Of a DNA stretch of 5,866 nt, positions 5,075 through 5,866 are shown piece after piece. Made by a program: the position numbers and the translations under genes. Below the pieces are notes generated by a model, which ran no database searches, was not told where the DNA came from, and worked only from the letters and a program-made list of their open reading frames with translations. Position 1 is the stretch's first letter. The number at the start of each line of letters is the position of its first letter. Source of the DNA: Desulfobacterales bacterium (lineage in GTDB: Bacteria; Desulfobacterota; Desulfobacteria; Desulfobacterales; Desulfobacteraceae); assembly GCA_022361315.1 (NCBI GenBank), contig JAKSBB010000689.1:1-5866 (forward strand), in the 5' to 3' direction.

Positions 5075-5866
5075 ATGGGACATGATTCAAACAGTGGGGA
5101 TTCAAGCAGTGGGCCAGTCGTCATGAATGCTGTACCAGACGATGCCCCGAAAAAAAAAGCAGCCTTTTCAGGGCTCAAAGGAAGGCGGTTCTCCTTCAGG
5201 TTGTCCTGGACAATGAAGGGACTGCTGCTGTTGTTCATCATCCTGGCGGCCGCATACAGTTCGTTTTTAGAGTACATCCGGCCCAACGAGTACGGGATCA
5301 AGGTGGTGAAGATCGGCTTTAACCGCGGTGTTCAGGAAAAGATATACGATACGGGGCTTCACTTTGTACTGCCCTTCGGGATGCAGCAGATGTACCGCCT
5401 GCCCAAGGATCTCCAGGTGATGGAACTGACCAACTCAAATGAAACCGCCGCCTCATTCTCCCGGCGGGAGAGGGCGGCCCATATCCAGACTTCGGACGGT
5501 TTTTTTGTGGATGCGGATGTGTCGATCATCTACCGGATTGCCGATCCGTACAAGGTGTTCACCACGGTGGGGCCGGGACGCTTGTTCGAGGACAATGGTA
5601 TTATCCCCAAAGCCGAACCGGCCCTGAAGGAAACCCTTGGCAATCTGACCACAGAGGAATTTTTCAACAGTCCCCTCCGGGTGAAAATGGCGGATCAGGC
5701 CAGGGAAAACCTGAACAGAGAACTGGCACCTAAGGGAATTCTGGTTGAACATGTCCTGGTCCGGTACTTTAAGTACAGTGATGAAATTCAGAAAAATATA
5801 GAGGAAAAGAAGCTTAAGGATCAGCTGGTGTTTAAAAATCAGGCCGAGGCCAGAGCTGCTGTTGAA
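5075..5866 (+). CDS. SPFH/prohibitin-family membrane protein (3' end off window)
   Basis: This membrane-anchored protein of the stomatin/prohibitin/flotillin/HflKC superfamily typically forms large oligomeric rings on membranes and modulates proteases or lipid domains. The 264 residues seen stay in frame to the right edge. Residues 1-45 are a polar, Ser/Gly/Asp-rich then basic cytoplasmic segment; one membrane helix follows at about 48-66. The SPFH domain starts at IRPNEYGIKVV (68-78) and includes DTGLHFVLPF (92-101), the typical exit-to-strand motif, and TSDGFFVDADVSIIYRI, which matches the conserved new-strand region of prohibitins. The visible end (about 240-264), with EEKKLKDQL and Ala/Glu-rich sequence, is the start of the coiled-coil. 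AAAGGAG ends 5 nt before the ATG at 5075, a strong Shine-Dalgarno that fixes the start. I do not call it HflK or HflC because the rest and the downstream partner are not visible. Confidence 0.9.
   Translation, partial: MGHDSNSGDSSSGPVVMNAVPDDAPKKKAAFSGLKGRRFSFRLSWTMKGLLLLFIILAAAYSSFLEYIRPNEYGIKVVKIGFNRGVQEKIYDTGLHFVLPFGMQQMYRLPKDLQVMELTNSNETAASFSRRERAAHIQTSDGFFVDADVSIIYRIADPYKVFTTVGPGRLFEDNGIIPKAEPALKETLGNLTTEEFFNSPLRVKMADQARENLNRELAPKGILVEHVLVRYFKYSDEIQKNIEEKKLKDQLVFKNQAEARAAVE

Overview
The window carries seven genes on a background of roughly 50-55% GC with good Shine-Dalgarno signals, which points to a bacterial chromosome. The mix of families and the codon style suit a Gram-negative such as a Desulfobacterota (deltaproteobacterial) species. 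That assignment is inference; no marker gene in the window fixes the taxon.

Region 1-2515, minus strand, reads as one operon transcribed right to left. A TetR/AcrR regulator (1907-2479) is followed 34 bp later by an exported metallo-beta-lactamase-fold hydrolase of the NAPE-PLD/RomA/UlaG-like type (799-1872). After another 14 bp comes a retinol-dehydrogenase-like short-chain dehydrogenase (1-784, running off the left edge). A sigma70-like promoter with a dyad inside its spacer lies just before the regulator. The likely picture is an autorepressed, ligand-induced cassette acting on a lipid-like or xenobiotic substrate; the substrate cannot be read from the sequence.

Region 2565-4182, minus strand, holds a D-amino-acid (D-alanine) aminotransferase with all its active-site residues. 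It is followed 64 bp later by a secreted staphylococcal-nuclease-type enzyme with a cysteine cluster at its C-terminus. They may be co-transcribed but have no evident functional link.

Region 4183-5866 changes to the plus strand. The 177-192 bp divergent gap contains an A-rich tract and a strong two-part inverted repeat in front of a DinB-fold protein (4360-4896). A further 178 bp gap then carries a candidate promoter, three tandem 23-bp repeats with internal and junction dyads, and a small GC hairpin. It leads into an SPFH/prohibitin-type membrane protein (5075 to the right edge, incomplete).

There are no tRNA or rRNA genes, CRISPR arrays, insertion sequences or phage genes. The coding content is of known families. 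The least explained elements are the non-coding ones: the triple 23-bp repeat before the SPFH gene, the compound hairpin before the DinB-like gene, and the near-leaderless promoter-operator of the TetR gene. I see no convincing evidence of an undescribed multi-gene system.
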